From NCBI GenBank assembly GCA_009780185.1, contig WRAN01000009.1, positions 1-64,000 of the forward strand: DNA of 64,000 nucleotides, in the 5' to 3' direction. The DNA comes from Defluviitaleaceae bacterium. Its GTDB lineage: Bacteria; Bacillota; Clostridia; Lachnospirales; WQUN01. The notes below the pieces were generated by a model, which saw only the letters and a program-made list of their open reading frames with translations, did not search any database and was not told where the DNA came from. The translations under genes were made by a program, and so were the position numbers. Positions 1-7,695 of the stretch are shown piece after piece; the first letter of the stretch is position 1, and each line of letters begins with the position of its first letter.

Positions 1-52
1 AAGGACGTTTAACTACTACAGCCAACGGCAGAGACAAAAAATAGAAATCTGT

Positions 53-105
53 GCGATAAAAGCGAGGAGTTGTAGAATACTGTGGCGCTAAGCAACTCTT
101 ATCGC
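53..105. repeat. Imperfect inverted repeat in gene-free left edge
   Basis: The arm GCGATAA...GAGTTG is matched by CAACTCTTATCGC about 25 bases later, with a 7-base bulge in the left arm. No poly-T tract follows. Bases 1-227 hold no coding frame that I can support; this hairpin is the only structure seen. It may belong to a gene lying left of the window. Confidence 0.3.
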
Positions 106-227
106 GTACATAGAATAATATAAATGACGTATTATGGCAATACTTGTATTTTTAGGGATATGTACAACTTTTTGCAAAAATATCAATATTCGCACATATA
201 AAAAATAGTGAAATATATTTTAAACAC

Positions 228-271
228 AAAAAAAACCTTGTAACCATTGATAATGGCTGCAAGGTTTTTTG
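228..271. terminator. Bidirectional intrinsic terminator
   Basis: A/T-flanked hairpin with outer stem AAACCTTG / CAAGGTTT and inner stem CCATT / AATGG, with A-run on the left and T-run on the right. On the minus strand it lies 29 bases after the stop of the small peptide gene and would end the regulator-peptide transcript. Confidence 0.8.
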
Positions 272-299
272 CTGGATTATTGGTGTTGTGGAATAAATT

Positions 300-452
300 T
301 TACAATGGAAATAGGGTATTATAGTCATTGATTTCACTACCGCCAGGCGGAGGATGAGTCCCTCCTCCTATAGGCCCCAATCCCCTAGGAGAGATTAAGA
401 AAATAAAAATAATAATTAAGGCAATAATTGCAGTAAATAATCTTTTCTTCAC
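300..452 (-). CDS. 50-aa secreted peptide, candidate RRNPP signalling pro-peptide
   Basis: A 50-codon gene too short for ordinary gene calling. It starts with GTG, and its ribosome binding site GAGGAG is formed by the last two codons of the upstream HTH-TPR regulator, whose TGA lies 4 bases before the GTG, so the two are translationally coupled. Residues 2-4 are KKR, residues 5-20 are almost purely hydrophobic (Leu, Ile, Phe, Ala), then comes a Pro/Gly-rich stretch and a C-terminal end NDYNTLFPL. That is the layout of an exported signalling pro-peptide: charged N-terminus, Sec-type hydrophobic segment, short tail cleaved to an oligopeptide. Established knowledge: RRNPP regulators (Rap, PlcR, PrgX, Rgg-like) are commonly followed by such a peptide gene. 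That the C-terminal residues are the active signal is inference. It could also be a small membrane protein. An intrinsic terminator follows directly. Confidence 0.65.
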   Translation of the reverse strand: MKKRLFTAIIALIIIFIFLISPRGLGPIGGGTHPPPGGSEINDYNTLFPL

Positions 453-456
453 AATA

Positions 457-1773
457 TCACTCCTCATCATTAGCAAAAATTCGATTACGAGTTTTTAGCA
501 TTGCTTTTGTCATCTCGGAGGATTTTCTATTTTGCCTTGACCTCTCATAATGGTGCTTAAGGAGGGCATAGTACTCATATGCATAAAAGTGGTCATGCAT
601 TTCGTGAAAATGTGGTATTGCAATTTCTTCGATATAGTCACAAGCCTCTTCATTAGGTGTTGTCATTCGGCTACTTACATTAAGATAGTATTCCAGAGCC
701 TTAAAATAAATGGCCCATACTTCATTTGAGCCGCATATAGTTTTTACCTCTGATAATAATGCTCTGGCTTTTGGAAAGATATTTGACTGTATAAGGCAAT
801 GGATTTTTAGACATAGAGGCGCATAATAACCATCTGTATCTTCTTGTGAATATTCTATAGCCTTATCAAAATAATTTATCGCTGATATAAAATCTCCAGA
901 TTTTTTATTCATATATCCGTAACAATACATTATTTCGCGTGTGTGCTCATTGGATAAGTGGCTTTCAGCTTCTATAAGACATTTATCAAGTAGCTTTTTT
1001 GCTTCTCCTAGCTCATCCACTCTTATATAATTCAAAGCAAGCATACGCATCGAATCTAAATAAAGAGTAGTTACCCTATTTTCTAAATCTTGTAAAGGGA
1101 TTTTGTGCAAGTAAATCATGGCTTTAATCGGCTTATCAAGATATGTATAACACGCCGCTATACGATTGTAAAGCCAAGCCTCCTTCGGTGAAACAATAGT
1201 GCTGTGATTTTCTTTTAATATTTGTCCTTTTTGAAGAAAATCCAACGCATTTATATGACGGTTATGAATAATTTCAAAATAGCCCTTGTAGCAATAATAG
1301 CGATATTGATTTTCAGCACTCATCTCATCTAAATGGATTTGGACAGTGTCAAGCTTGGCCCCAGCAGATGCATAATCCCCTTCCGCAGTAAGCATTTGGA
1401 CTTCAATTATTTTGCAACGTATAACTAGGTCAAGATCACAAGGTTTTAAATTATCAATATTAGACATTGTTTTATATATGTCTCTGGCCGCATCCATATT
1501 CCCAACACTAATATAATCGCTACAAAGTTGTAAGCGCGCATCAAAAACAGCACAATCGTGTTCAGTCAATGGCAAGCCCTCTATTCCGAAGAGGGCCATC
1601 ATCGCTTTCATTTGAGACTCAGTTAATCCAGCCTTATCCTTCTCAATTTTGCCAACCCTATCCTTTGCGACTCTTATTTCCTCAGCAAATTCATGCTGGG
1701 ACATACCATGATGTCTTCTTAGTCTACGAATTTTTTCGCCTACAGATAGTATTTCTTTTTGTAGTGTGGGCAT
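457..1773 (-). CDS. HTH-TPR transcriptional regulator, RRNPP-like
   Basis: A 438-aa cytosolic regulator. Residues about 8-65 form an HTH_3/Xre-type DNA-binding domain (KIRRLRRHHGMSQHEFAEEI, then recognition-helix-like AKDRVGKIEKDK). The remainder is helical with tetratricopeptide-like pairs, for example DAARDIYKTM, PIKAMIYLHKIP, GEAKKLLDKCL, DFISAINYFDKAIEYS. This architecture is that of RRNPP regulators, in which the TPR domain binds an imported peptide and switches the HTH. The ATG at 1773 was chosen because GAGGTG lies 8 bases before it; an upstream in-frame GTG at 1794 lacks a site. The stop region overlaps the binding site of a 50-aa secreted-peptide gene, supporting a regulator-signal pair. 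A TTGACA-17-TATTAT promoter and two palindromes precede it, suggesting autoregulation (inference). Confidence 0.85.
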   Translation of the reverse strand: MPTLQKEILSVGEKIRRLRRHHGMSQHEFAEEIRVAKDRVGKIEKDKAGLTESQMKAMMALFGIEGLPLTEHDCAVFDARLQLCSDYISVGNMDAARDIYKTMSNIDNLKPCDLDLVIRCKIIEVQMLTAEGDYASAGAKLDTVQIHLDEMSAENQYRYYCYKGYFEIIHNRHINALDFLQKGQILKENHSTIVSPKEAWLYNRIAACYTYLDKPIKAMIYLHKIPLQDLENRVTTLYLDSMRMLALNYIRVDELGEAKKLLDKCLIEAESHLSNEHTREIMYCYGYMNKKSGDFISAINYFDKAIEYSQEDTDGYYAPLCLKIHCLIQSNIFPKARALLSEVKTICGSNEVWAIYFKALEYYLNVSSRMTTPNEEACDYIEEIAIPHFHEMHDHFYAYEYYALLKHHYERSRQNRKSSEMTKAMLKTRNRIFANDEE

Positions 1774-1833
1774 ATCAATCACCTCAAATATCACTTTTCG
1801 ACAAAAATCAACTAAATTTATGCACGCTCAATA

Positions 1834-1845
1834 GACATATATGTC
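1834..1845. promoter_or_regulatory. Palindrome GACATATATGTC, candidate operator
   Basis: A perfect 12-base palindrome about 20-30 bases downstream of the predicted transcription start of the HTH-TPR gene. Its half-site GACAT is the same as in the palindrome overlapping the -35 box at 1890-1897, so the two may be a pair of sites for one regulator, plausibly the adjacent HTH-TPR protein (inference). Confidence 0.5.
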
Positions 1846-1870
1846 AAAATTCGGCAAACCTCTAAAACAA

Positions 1871-1899
1871 ATAATAAGCTATCAGCACAGACATGTCAA
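1871..1899 (-). promoter_or_regulatory. Promoter of the HTH-TPR regulator
   Basis: On the minus strand TTGACA (1899-1894), a 17-base spacer and TATTAT (1876-1871). The -35 box sits inside the palindrome GACATGTC (1890-1897), so a dimeric regulator bound there would overlap RNA polymerase. Confidence 0.7.
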
Positions 1900-1933
1900 T
1901 ACTTTATTTATAATCATCCAAACAAACACATAT

Positions 1934-1984
1934 AAAAAAACAGTGCTCAATATTGCCAGGCGGCTTTACTGAACACTGATTTTA
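1934..1984 (-). terminator. Intrinsic terminator, minus strand
   Basis: Stem CAGTGYTCA / TGAACACTG with an inner GCC/GGC hairpin, followed on the minus strand by seven T. It lies 220 bases downstream of the flavodiiron gene; the gap holds only a possible 47-codon frame. Confidence 0.65.
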
Positions 1985-2109
1985 TTATGCATCACACACA
2001 TTAGGATAACATGGCAATGGCTTTCATCAAAGCCTCTTAGCTTTTCTATAGTCACATACTTCTGCATGGCTTGCCCTGATATTCCTATATCCTTGGCCAC
2101 AATTCGCAT
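1966..2109 (-). pseudogene. Possible 47-codon remnant with helix-turn-helix-like segment
   Basis: An open frame beginning MRIVAKDIGISGQAMQKYV that resembles the helix-turn-helix part of ParB-like or Xre-like proteins (xVAKxxGISxxAMxKYV). It has no convincing ribosome binding site and its stop lies inside the terminator hairpin at 1934-1984. It may be a gene fragment or chance. I do not recognise a parent gene. Confidence 0.2.
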
Positions 2110-2204
2110 TACATATATGACTTTTTATACGTGCATATTGCGTCTATTTGCCCCGATGATTTGGATAAAAGCTTTCCTTATGGCTTTATTAGCGGGCTTT
2201 GCTT

Positions 2205-3404
2205 CTATGAAGTGAAGTCTTTCACGATATCAGCAGTCAGGGCATTTATCTCTGCAAGTTTGTCCGGCTTAACCGCTGATTTGATACTCACGTCTCCCAA
2301 AAATCTAATACCCTTGCATTTTTCTAACATTTGCCTCATTAACTTGCCGCTTGTTGCGTGCCAGGAGCCGTTTTCTATAAGAGCTACAGCACGGTTTTGG
2401 ATATTATGAGCCACAAGGTCTGAAAGTAAGGCCTCCATGGTTACAAATATTCCTGCGTTGTAGGTGGTAGAGGCGAACACAAAATGACTCCATCTAAAAG
2501 CTGCGGATATTATATCTGAGGCTGGGGTTACAGATACATCATACATAACGGCTTTTATATCGGCGTCCCATAGCCGACTTGCCAGGATTTCCGCGGCGTT
2601 TTCTGTATTTCCATAAACGGAAGCATATGCAATCATTACCCCTTTTTCTTCCGGTTGGTAAGCACTCCAGAGGGCATAGGGATTTATTATTTCTTGTAGG
2701 TTCTTCCGCCAAACAAAGCCGTGAAGCGGGCAAATCATATCAATGATTAAGCTCTCGGTCTTTTTAAACAAAGCTTGAACTTGAGGGCCGTATTTTCCTA
2801 CGATATTGGTGTAGTAGCGCCTGGCTTCACTGAAATAATCCGCCTTAAAGTCTACCTCATCTGCGAAAATTGCCCCATTAAGAGCTCCAAAACTACCGAA
2901 GGCATCAGCGGAGAACAGCATGTGGGAAGCTTCATCGTATGTGACCATAACTTCTGGCCAATGGACCATAGGCGCCATAATAAATTTAAGTTTATGCGCA
3001 CCTGTTGTAAGGATGTCACCCTCTGCTACTATTTTAGTTTTGATATTATTATCAATATTAAAGAACTGGGATACAAAATCAGCGGATTTACGGTTCATAA
3101 CCAACGTAACCCCTGGGTGACGGGCAATTACATCTGCAATCGCTGCGCTGTGGTCTGGCTCTATGTGCTGCAATACTAAGTAATCCAGTGGGCGGCCTTT
3201 AAGCCCTTCTTCAAGATTTTCTAGAAATCTATCCCGGACTGCCTTGTCTACTGTGTCAAAAAGGACTGTTTTCTCATCTAACAGCAGGTATGCGTTATAT
3301 GACACTCCATCTGGTACGGAGTATACTCCTTCAAACATAGCCAGACGCCTGTCATTAGCGCCTACCCACAATAGGTTATTTGTTATTTGTTTTATACAGT
3401 GCAT
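2205..3404 (-). CDS. Flavodiiron protein (A-type flavoprotein, FprA-like)
   Basis: A 399-aa cytosolic oxidoreductase that in this family reduces O2 to water or NO to N2O, protecting anaerobes. The N-terminal beta-lactamase-like half carries the diiron ligand motif H80-x-E82-x-D84-H85 (HIEPDHSA), further ligands in MVHWPEVM, FSADAFGSFG and CPLHGFVW, and the C-terminal half from about residue 255 is a flavodoxin domain with the FMN phosphate loop YASVYGNTE. Length matches the two-domain family (about 400 aa), with no rubredoxin or NADH-oxidase extension, so electrons must come from a separate rubredoxin or similar donor. AGGAGG stands 5-6 bases before the ATG. It is monocistronic, flanked by terminators. 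O2 versus NO preference cannot be read from the sequence. Confidence 0.93.
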   Translation of the reverse strand: MHCIKQITNNLLWVGANDRRLAMFEGVYSVPDGVSYNAYLLLDEKTVLFDTVDKAVRDRFLENLEEGLKGRPLDYLVLQHIEPDHSAAIADVIARHPGVTLVMNRKSADFVSQFFNIDNNIKTKIVAEGDILTTGAHKLKFIMAPMVHWPEVMVTYDEASHMLFSADAFGSFGALNGAIFADEVDFKADYFSEARRYYTNIVGKYGPQVQALFKKTESLIIDMICPLHGFVWRKNLQEIINPYALWSAYQPEEKGVMIAYASVYGNTENAAEILASRLWDADIKAVMYDVSVTPASDIISAAFRWSHFVFASTTYNAGIFVTMEALLSDLVAHNIQNRAVALIENGSWHATSGKLMRQMLEKCKGIRFLGDVSIKSAVKPDKLAEINALTADIVKDFTS

Positions 3405-3426
3405 AAAAACCTCCTAATACTATTCA

Positions 3427-3465
3427 AATAAAATAGCCTGCCTTGTGCAAATACAAGACAGGCCT
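3427..3465 (-). terminator. Intrinsic terminator after the Noc-like gene
   Basis: Stem GCCTGYCTTGT / ACAAGRCAGGC with loop GCAAAT. On the minus strand it is followed by TATTTTATTT. It lies about 70 bases after the Noc-like stop and ahead of the flavodiiron gene. Confidence 0.6.
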
Positions 3466-3532
3466 TATTGCTACAATATATTAATTGTAGTTTATTATTC
3501 CTTATTTTTCAAGTGCGGAACCTCTTTTTTAT

Positions 3533-4375
3533 CTATTGCCCAGCCGCCCTTTTAACCTGGCCTCCAGAATAGTTAAGCTTAATAAGAATATTATATCCCG
3601 TGTCTGTTTGCTCCATATCAAAGTGGGTGTCAATCCCCGACTGGCGCACCATATCAAGGTTCTCTTTTATGGAATTGGTAAGAATACGGATATCCCGTAT
3701 GTAGGCTTTAAATGGAGCTTGACCACTTGCATTTTGGGTTACAGGGGATAGGGTTGCCTCTATCAAGGCTTCTGTTTTGCGTACAGTTAAGCCTTGTTTT
3801 ATTACCTTTGCCAAGATTTCCAACTGAGATTCTTCGCTGTCTAACTTCAGCAGGGCTCTTGCGTGACGCTCTGATAGTTCGTTATCTACTATTAGCCTTT
3901 GCACAGAGCGTGGTAGACGCATTACTCTTATTTTGTTGGCTATTGTGGATTGATTTTTTCCTATACGGCTAGCCAGTCCTTCCTGGGTAAATCCGTAGTC
4001 GGACATAAGGTTTGCAAGGCCTTGGGCTTCTTCAAAGAAGTGTAGGTCTTGGCGCTGTAGGTTTTCTATCATGGCCAGTACTGCGCTATCATGGTCTGTA
4101 ATATCCACTACTATAGCTGGGATTGTAGCAAGGCCAGCCATTTTACACGCTCTTAGCCGCCGCTCACCTGCCACAAGCTCATAACCTGCGCCGTTTATAT
4201 GACGGACGCTTATCGGCTGAAGAAGACCGTATGCCTTAATAGATGAAGCCAACTCTTCCAGGCTTTCCCTATCAAAGATTCGGCGAGGCTGATATGGATT
4301 AGAGTTGACAATACCAATAGGCAGTTGAAGTATTTCGCCGCCCCGGGCAAAAGTGGGGGAACTAGGATTTGTCAT
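3533..4375 (-). CDS. noc: Noc/ParB-family DNA-binding protein, Noc-like
   Basis: A 280-aa ParB-family protein. Residues about 20-115 form the ParB N-terminal (CTP-binding) domain with the arginine patch GERRLRA; EAQGLANLMSDYGFTQEGLA and KNQSTIANKIRVMRLP form the HTH; ERHARALL follows. The C-terminal stretch RDIRILTNSIKENLDMVRQSG closely follows the Bacillus Noc tail pattern (RDxRIxxNxIxxxLxMVxxSG) rather than Spo0J/ParB, so I favour Noc, which keeps division septa off the nucleoid. Noc of B. subtilis has an N-terminal amphipathic membrane helix; here the first 17 residues (Pro, Ser, Gly rich) do not look like one, so membrane targeting may be absent or different. No parA/soj is adjacent, and a parS-like site was not found nearby. 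It is divergent from the P-type ATPase gene. Confidence 0.8.
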   Translation of the reverse strand: MTNPSSPTFARGGEILQLPIGIVNSNPYQPRRIFDRESLEELASSIKAYGLLQPISVRHINGAGYELVAGERRLRACKMAGLATIPAIVVDITDHDSAVLAMIENLQRQDLHFFEEAQGLANLMSDYGFTQEGLASRIGKNQSTIANKIRVMRLPRSVQRLIVDNELSERHARALLKLDSEESQLEILAKVIKQGLTVRKTEALIEATLSPVTQNASGQAPFKAYIRDIRILTNSIKENLDMVRQSGIDTHFDMEQTDTGYNILIKLNYSGGQVKRAAGQ

Positions 4376-4410
4376 AAGTACGCACGTCCTTTGTAATTTT
4401 TTGGAAGTAT

Positions 4411-4590
4411 ATCATTGGGCAAGTACGGGCAATGAATATTCCAAATATTCTGAATTGTTTCAAGTTGACATATATTTACATAAAGCCCTGTCGATGGATG
4501 GGGCTTTTATTTGTTTTTAGGGTGAACACAGGGACAGGCCATAGCAAGTGTAGATTTGCTGTATACAAAAGAACAAGTGTACTATGGCTC
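4411..4590 (+). ncRNA. Structured leader upstream of the P-type ATPase gene
   Basis: Several consecutive stems occupy the 257-base gap. CATTG/CAATG (4413-4433) and GAATATT-CCA-AATATTC (4434-4450) are followed by a terminator-like hairpin AAAGCCC/GGGCTTT with T-rich tail (4482-4509). Then comes a three-way junction: P1 GCCAT/ATGGC (4538-4542 with 4584-4588), P2 AGCAA/TTGCT (4543-4547 with 4556-4560), P3 GTATAC/GTGTAC (4561-4566 with 4577-4582), with no unpaired bases between P1, P2 and P3 on the 5' side. This suggests attenuation or a metal-responsive leader, but I do not recognise a known riboswitch consensus. Confidence 0.35.
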
Positions 4591-4632
4591 TTTTCATATG
4601 CATATACATCTTTAGGACGAGGAGTGAGGCTT

Positions 4633-7293
4633 ATGTATAACGGATTATCTCAGGAAGACGTTGCTTTTTCAACCCAGAAATATGGTACCAACGCATTATC
4701 CCAGAAGGCTAAGATAGGGTTTTTAAAGCGGTATTTAGCCAGCTTTGGTGACCCTATTATTCGTATTTTACTGGTGGCTCTCGGGGTTAATCTTTTACTG
4801 CTGGTCAGGGATGCCAACTGGTACGAGTCTGTGGGGATTGCGGTGGCGGTGCTTCTTGCTACTTTGATTTCTACCCTTTCGGAGTATGGTAGTGAGTCTG
4901 CATTTGAAAAGCTTCAAGAAGAGGCTTCTAATATAAAGTGCAGGGTCAGGCGTGACGGGAAACTTATTTCACTTCCTATTGCAGATATTGTTGTGGGGGA
5001 TATTGTGCTTATTCAGGCAGGAGAACGGATTCCTGCCGATGGCGTGCTTATAAGTGGGGAAGTTTCTGTGGATCAGGCAGCCCTTAACGGGGAAACCAAG
5101 GAAGCTTATAAATTCCCTGACACAAAGGGAGATGCTCTTTCAGATTTTCTTTCACCTAGCGGCCTATTTCGCGGCAGCGTTGTATGCTCTGGCGAGGGGA
5201 TTATGGAAGTATCCTTTGTAGGGGATGCTACCTTTTATGGGCGGCTAGCTTTGGATGTGCAAGATTCTACAATCGAAAGCCCCTTAAAGGCTCGTCTTAC
5301 TCAGCTTGCCAAAACCATCAGCCGGTTTGGATATATTGCAGCGGTGATTGTCGTTGTGGCTAATTTGTTTAACGGAATAGTCGCGGCCAACCATTTTGAT
5401 ATGGAACTAATATCTCTTCATCTTGCTAATCGTGGGCAGCTTGTCAGGGATATAATGCAGGCTCTTACTTTGGGTATTACGGTTATTGTAATGGCGGTGC
5501 CCGAAGGGCTTCCTATGATGATAACCGTGGTACTTTCCGCAAACATGCGACGGATGTTAAAGGATAATGTGCTGGTTAGAAAGTTGGTAGGGATAGAAAC
5601 TTCCGGCAGCTTGAATATACTTTTTACAGACAAAACGGGCACCCTTACTAAAGGGATGCTGGAGGTTACTAATTTCATCACTTCTGACGGCCAAGTACTA
5701 GAGGCTGAAAATTTAAAAGATTCCGATTCTCTTTACAGGCGAGTGGCACTCAACTGCTTCTATAATAATAGCGCGCAAATTAGTACAAAAAAATTGCGAG
5801 CTGTAGCAATAGGCGGCAATTCAACAGACCGGGCGCTATTGGAATATGTATTGGAAGATGCGGCACGGCTACCTGTGCTTACAAAGGGGATTTCTAAGCC
5901 TTTTAACTCAAAGGATAAGATGTCACTAGCGGCAGTTTCCGTACCTCCACATAATACCACAACTGGCGCAACAAGTGCTACTGTTTTTGTAAAAGGTGCG
6001 CCAGAAAATTTATTGCCGCTATGCCGATACGCTTATAATGAAAGGGCTATGCGAGTGAAATTTGGCCATTCGGCTAGGGTCAAGGAGATACTTTCCTTGC
6101 AGGCGAGGCAGGGAGTTAGACTGCTTGCGTTATGCGAATCCCCTACCCCGGAAATTTCTCGTGGTGATTTGACGTTGGTTGGTTTTCTGGGAATACGAGA
6201 TGAAATCCGGGTAGAGGCACGCCAGGCGATAAGCGAAGTGTTGGGGGCCGGGGTCCAAGTGGTAATGGTAACTGGGGATAACCGGGAGACAGCGGTAAGC
6301 GTAGCCAACCAGCTTAAACTCATATCCCCAGAAAAAAACCATCAGATATATACCAGCCAGGCTCTAAATAAGCTGACTGACGTAGAAGTAAAAAAACGCC
6401 TTCCACACATAAGAGTAATTGCACGAGCCCTTCCTTCAGACAAAGGGCGACTGGTGCGTCTAGCTCAGGAGCTTGGCATGGTAGCAGGAATGACCGGGGA
6501 TGGTATCAACGATGCCCCGGCATTAAAAAAAGCCGACGTTGGCTTTGCCATGGGTGATGGCACAGAAATTGCCAAAGAGGCCAGTGATATAGTTATTTTA
6601 GACAACAACTTTGCGTCTATAGTGAAAGCAATATTATATGGAAGGACGATTTTCAAGAGTATAAGAAAATTTCTGATTTTTCAGCTAACAATTAACCTCT
6701 GCGCGGTAGGAATCTCAGTAATCGGCCCATTTATTGGTGTTAGTTCCCCGGTTACAGTAATCCAAATGCTTTGGATTAATATGATTATGGATACCCTGGC
6801 CGGACTGGCTTACGCGGGAGAAGCGCCCTTGAAGGAATATATGAAAGAACGGCCAAAGAAACGTACCGAGCCGATAATTAATAAGTACATGTTCAACCAG
6901 ATTATTACCACAGGGCTTTATACTACATTTTTAAGCTTGCTGTTCTTTAAGCTGCCATTCTTTACGGCGGCGTTTAGAGGTGACGAACGCTACCTGCTTA
7001 CGGCTTTCTTTGCGCTATTTATTTTTGCTGGGGTGTTTAATAGCCTTAATGCCCGCACTAACCGGATTAACCTGTTTTCACATATGCAAAAAAATAAAGC
7101 GTTTATTTTGGTGATGCTGGCGGTTGTGGCATTACAAGTGCTGCTTATTTATTATGGTGGGACTGTGTTTAGGACTACGGGGCTGAGATTCCATGAGCTG
7201 GCACTGGTGGTAGGGCTTGCCGCTACTGTAATTGTGGTTGACCTTGGACGGAAGGTGTTTTTGCGGGTTAATAATCGTAAAGGTTTTATATAA
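4633..7293 (+). CDS. Calcium-transporting P-type ATPase (P2-type, PMCA/SERCA-like)
   Basis: An 886-aa integral membrane cation pump, most likely exporting Ca2+. Order of parts: N-terminal cation-ATPase domain, TM1-TM2, actuator domain with LNGET (in place of the usual TGES), TM3-TM4 with the ion-site PEGLP motif (AVPEGLPMMITVVLSANMRR), phosphorylation motif DKTGTLT with D333, nucleotide-binding KGAPENL, hinge TGDGINDAPALKKADVGFAMG, then six C-terminal TM helices with NMIMDTLAGLA. The ATG at 4633 was chosen because GAGGAGTGAGG precedes it; the frame is open for 67 more codons upstream, but that part crosses the hairpin-rich leader and has no homology-like content. The family length (about 880-910 aa) fits. 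The structured leader and divergent promoter region suggest regulated expression. Substrate Ca2+ versus Mn2+ is not decided by sequence alone. Confidence 0.92.
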   Translation: MYNGLSQEDVAFSTQKYGTNALSQKAKIGFLKRYLASFGDPIIRILLVALGVNLLLLVRDANWYESVGIAVAVLLATLISTLSEYGSESAFEKLQEEASNIKCRVRRDGKLISLPIADIVVGDIVLIQAGERIPADGVLISGEVSVDQAALNGETKEAYKFPDTKGDALSDFLSPSGLFRGSVVCSGEGIMEVSFVGDATFYGRLALDVQDSTIESPLKARLTQLAKTISRFGYIAAVIVVVANLFNGIVAANHFDMELISLHLANRGQLVRDIMQALTLGITVIVMAVPEGLPMMITVVLSANMRRMLKDNVLVRKLVGIETSGSLNILFTDKTGTLTKGMLEVTNFITSDGQVLEAENLKDSDSLYRRVALNCFYNNSAQISTKKLRAVAIGGNSTDRALLEYVLEDAARLPVLTKGISKPFNSKDKMSLAAVSVPPHNTTTGATSATVFVKGAPENLLPLCRYAYNERAMRVKFGHSARVKEILSLQARQGVRLLALCESPTPEISRGDLTLVGFLGIRDEIRVEARQAISEVLGAGVQVVMVTGDNRETAVSVANQLKLISPEKNHQIYTSQALNKLTDVEVKKRLPHIRVIARALPSDKGRLVRLAQELGMVAGMTGDGINDAPALKKADVGFAMGDGTEIAKEASDIVILDNNFASIVKAILYGRTIFKSIRKFLIFQLTINLCAVGISVIGPFIGVSSPVTVIQMLWINMIMDTLAGLAYAGEAPLKEYMKERPKKRTEPIINKYMFNQIITTGLYTTFLSLLFFKLPFFTAAFRGDERYLLTAFFALFIFAGVFNSLNARTNRINLFSHMQKNKAFILVMLAVVALQVLLIYYGGTVFRTTGLRFHELALVVGLAATVIVVDLGRKVFLRVNNRKGFI

Positions 7294-7297
7294 AAAA

Positions 7298-7348
7298 GCG
7301 GCTGCGCTGCATTGAAAGCCAAATGAACTTTCAAATCAGCGTAGCCGC
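7298..7348. terminator. Long hairpin after the P-type ATPase gene
   Basis: A nearly continuous stem: GCGGCTGCGCTG pairs with CAGCGTAGCCGC, then ATTGAAAG with CTTTCAAAT, loop CCAAATGAA. An A-run on the left gives a T-run on the minus strand, while the plus-strand side lacks a T-tract, so it acts better leftward or as a transcript-stabilising hairpin. Confidence 0.55.
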
Positions 7349-7420
7349 GCTCTCACTTGTGTTACTTTTCCGGTTTTGACAAAAGTATCGGGGCAATTTA
7401 TGCATGAATACAAGCAACAC

Positions 7421-7549
7421 TTAATCACATTTTTCCAAATTACAAAGTTCTTTGCGTTCCAAGGTGGAGAACCGGGGCTTGCGGGTTTGGATTATTTCAA
7501 ATTCTTTGCCGATGAGGCATGAAGGCAGCCACTCTTCGCTTATAATCAA
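7421..7549 (-). pseudogene. Possible 42-codon protein fragment
   Basis: A frame of 42 codons from a TTG with protein-like composition (SEEWLPSCLIGKEFEIIQTR, ending ERKELCNLEKCD), with no ribosome binding site and a stop immediately upstream. It looks like the remains of a longer gene rather than a complete one; I do not recognise the family. The 400-base gap 7294-7695 otherwise holds the hairpin at 7298-7348 and the leader of the ABC exporter genes. Confidence 0.2.
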
Positions 7550-7695
7550 AAATTATCTTGACACGGAATATGATTGGCGAAAATAATATACATTGCTATC
7601 GGTCAAAACGCCTCACACCCGCGGTGTTCGGCATTCCTCTGTCAATGTATTTATTTTCATTTCCAAAAATATTAACGAAAGAAGAATCTATCAAA

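Noticed and set aside
152-337. Open frame of 61 codons on the minus strand overlapping the small-peptide gene
   Set aside because: It crosses the terminator at 228-271, has no ribosome binding site, and lies in a different frame from the well-supported 50-codon peptide gene.
3533-4375. Plasmid-type ParAB partition locus
   Set aside because: No parA-like gene is adjacent and the C-terminus is Noc-like; neighbours are chromosomal genes.
4465-4470. TTGACA as -35 of the P-type ATPase promoter
   Set aside because: No acceptable -10 hexamer is found at 15-19 bases downstream.
4432-4632. N-terminal 67-codon extension of the P-type ATPase
   Set aside because: The stretch runs through several hairpins including a terminator-like one, has no ribosome binding site, and the ATPase family begins near MYNGLSQEDVAF, which has GAGGAGTGAGG before it.
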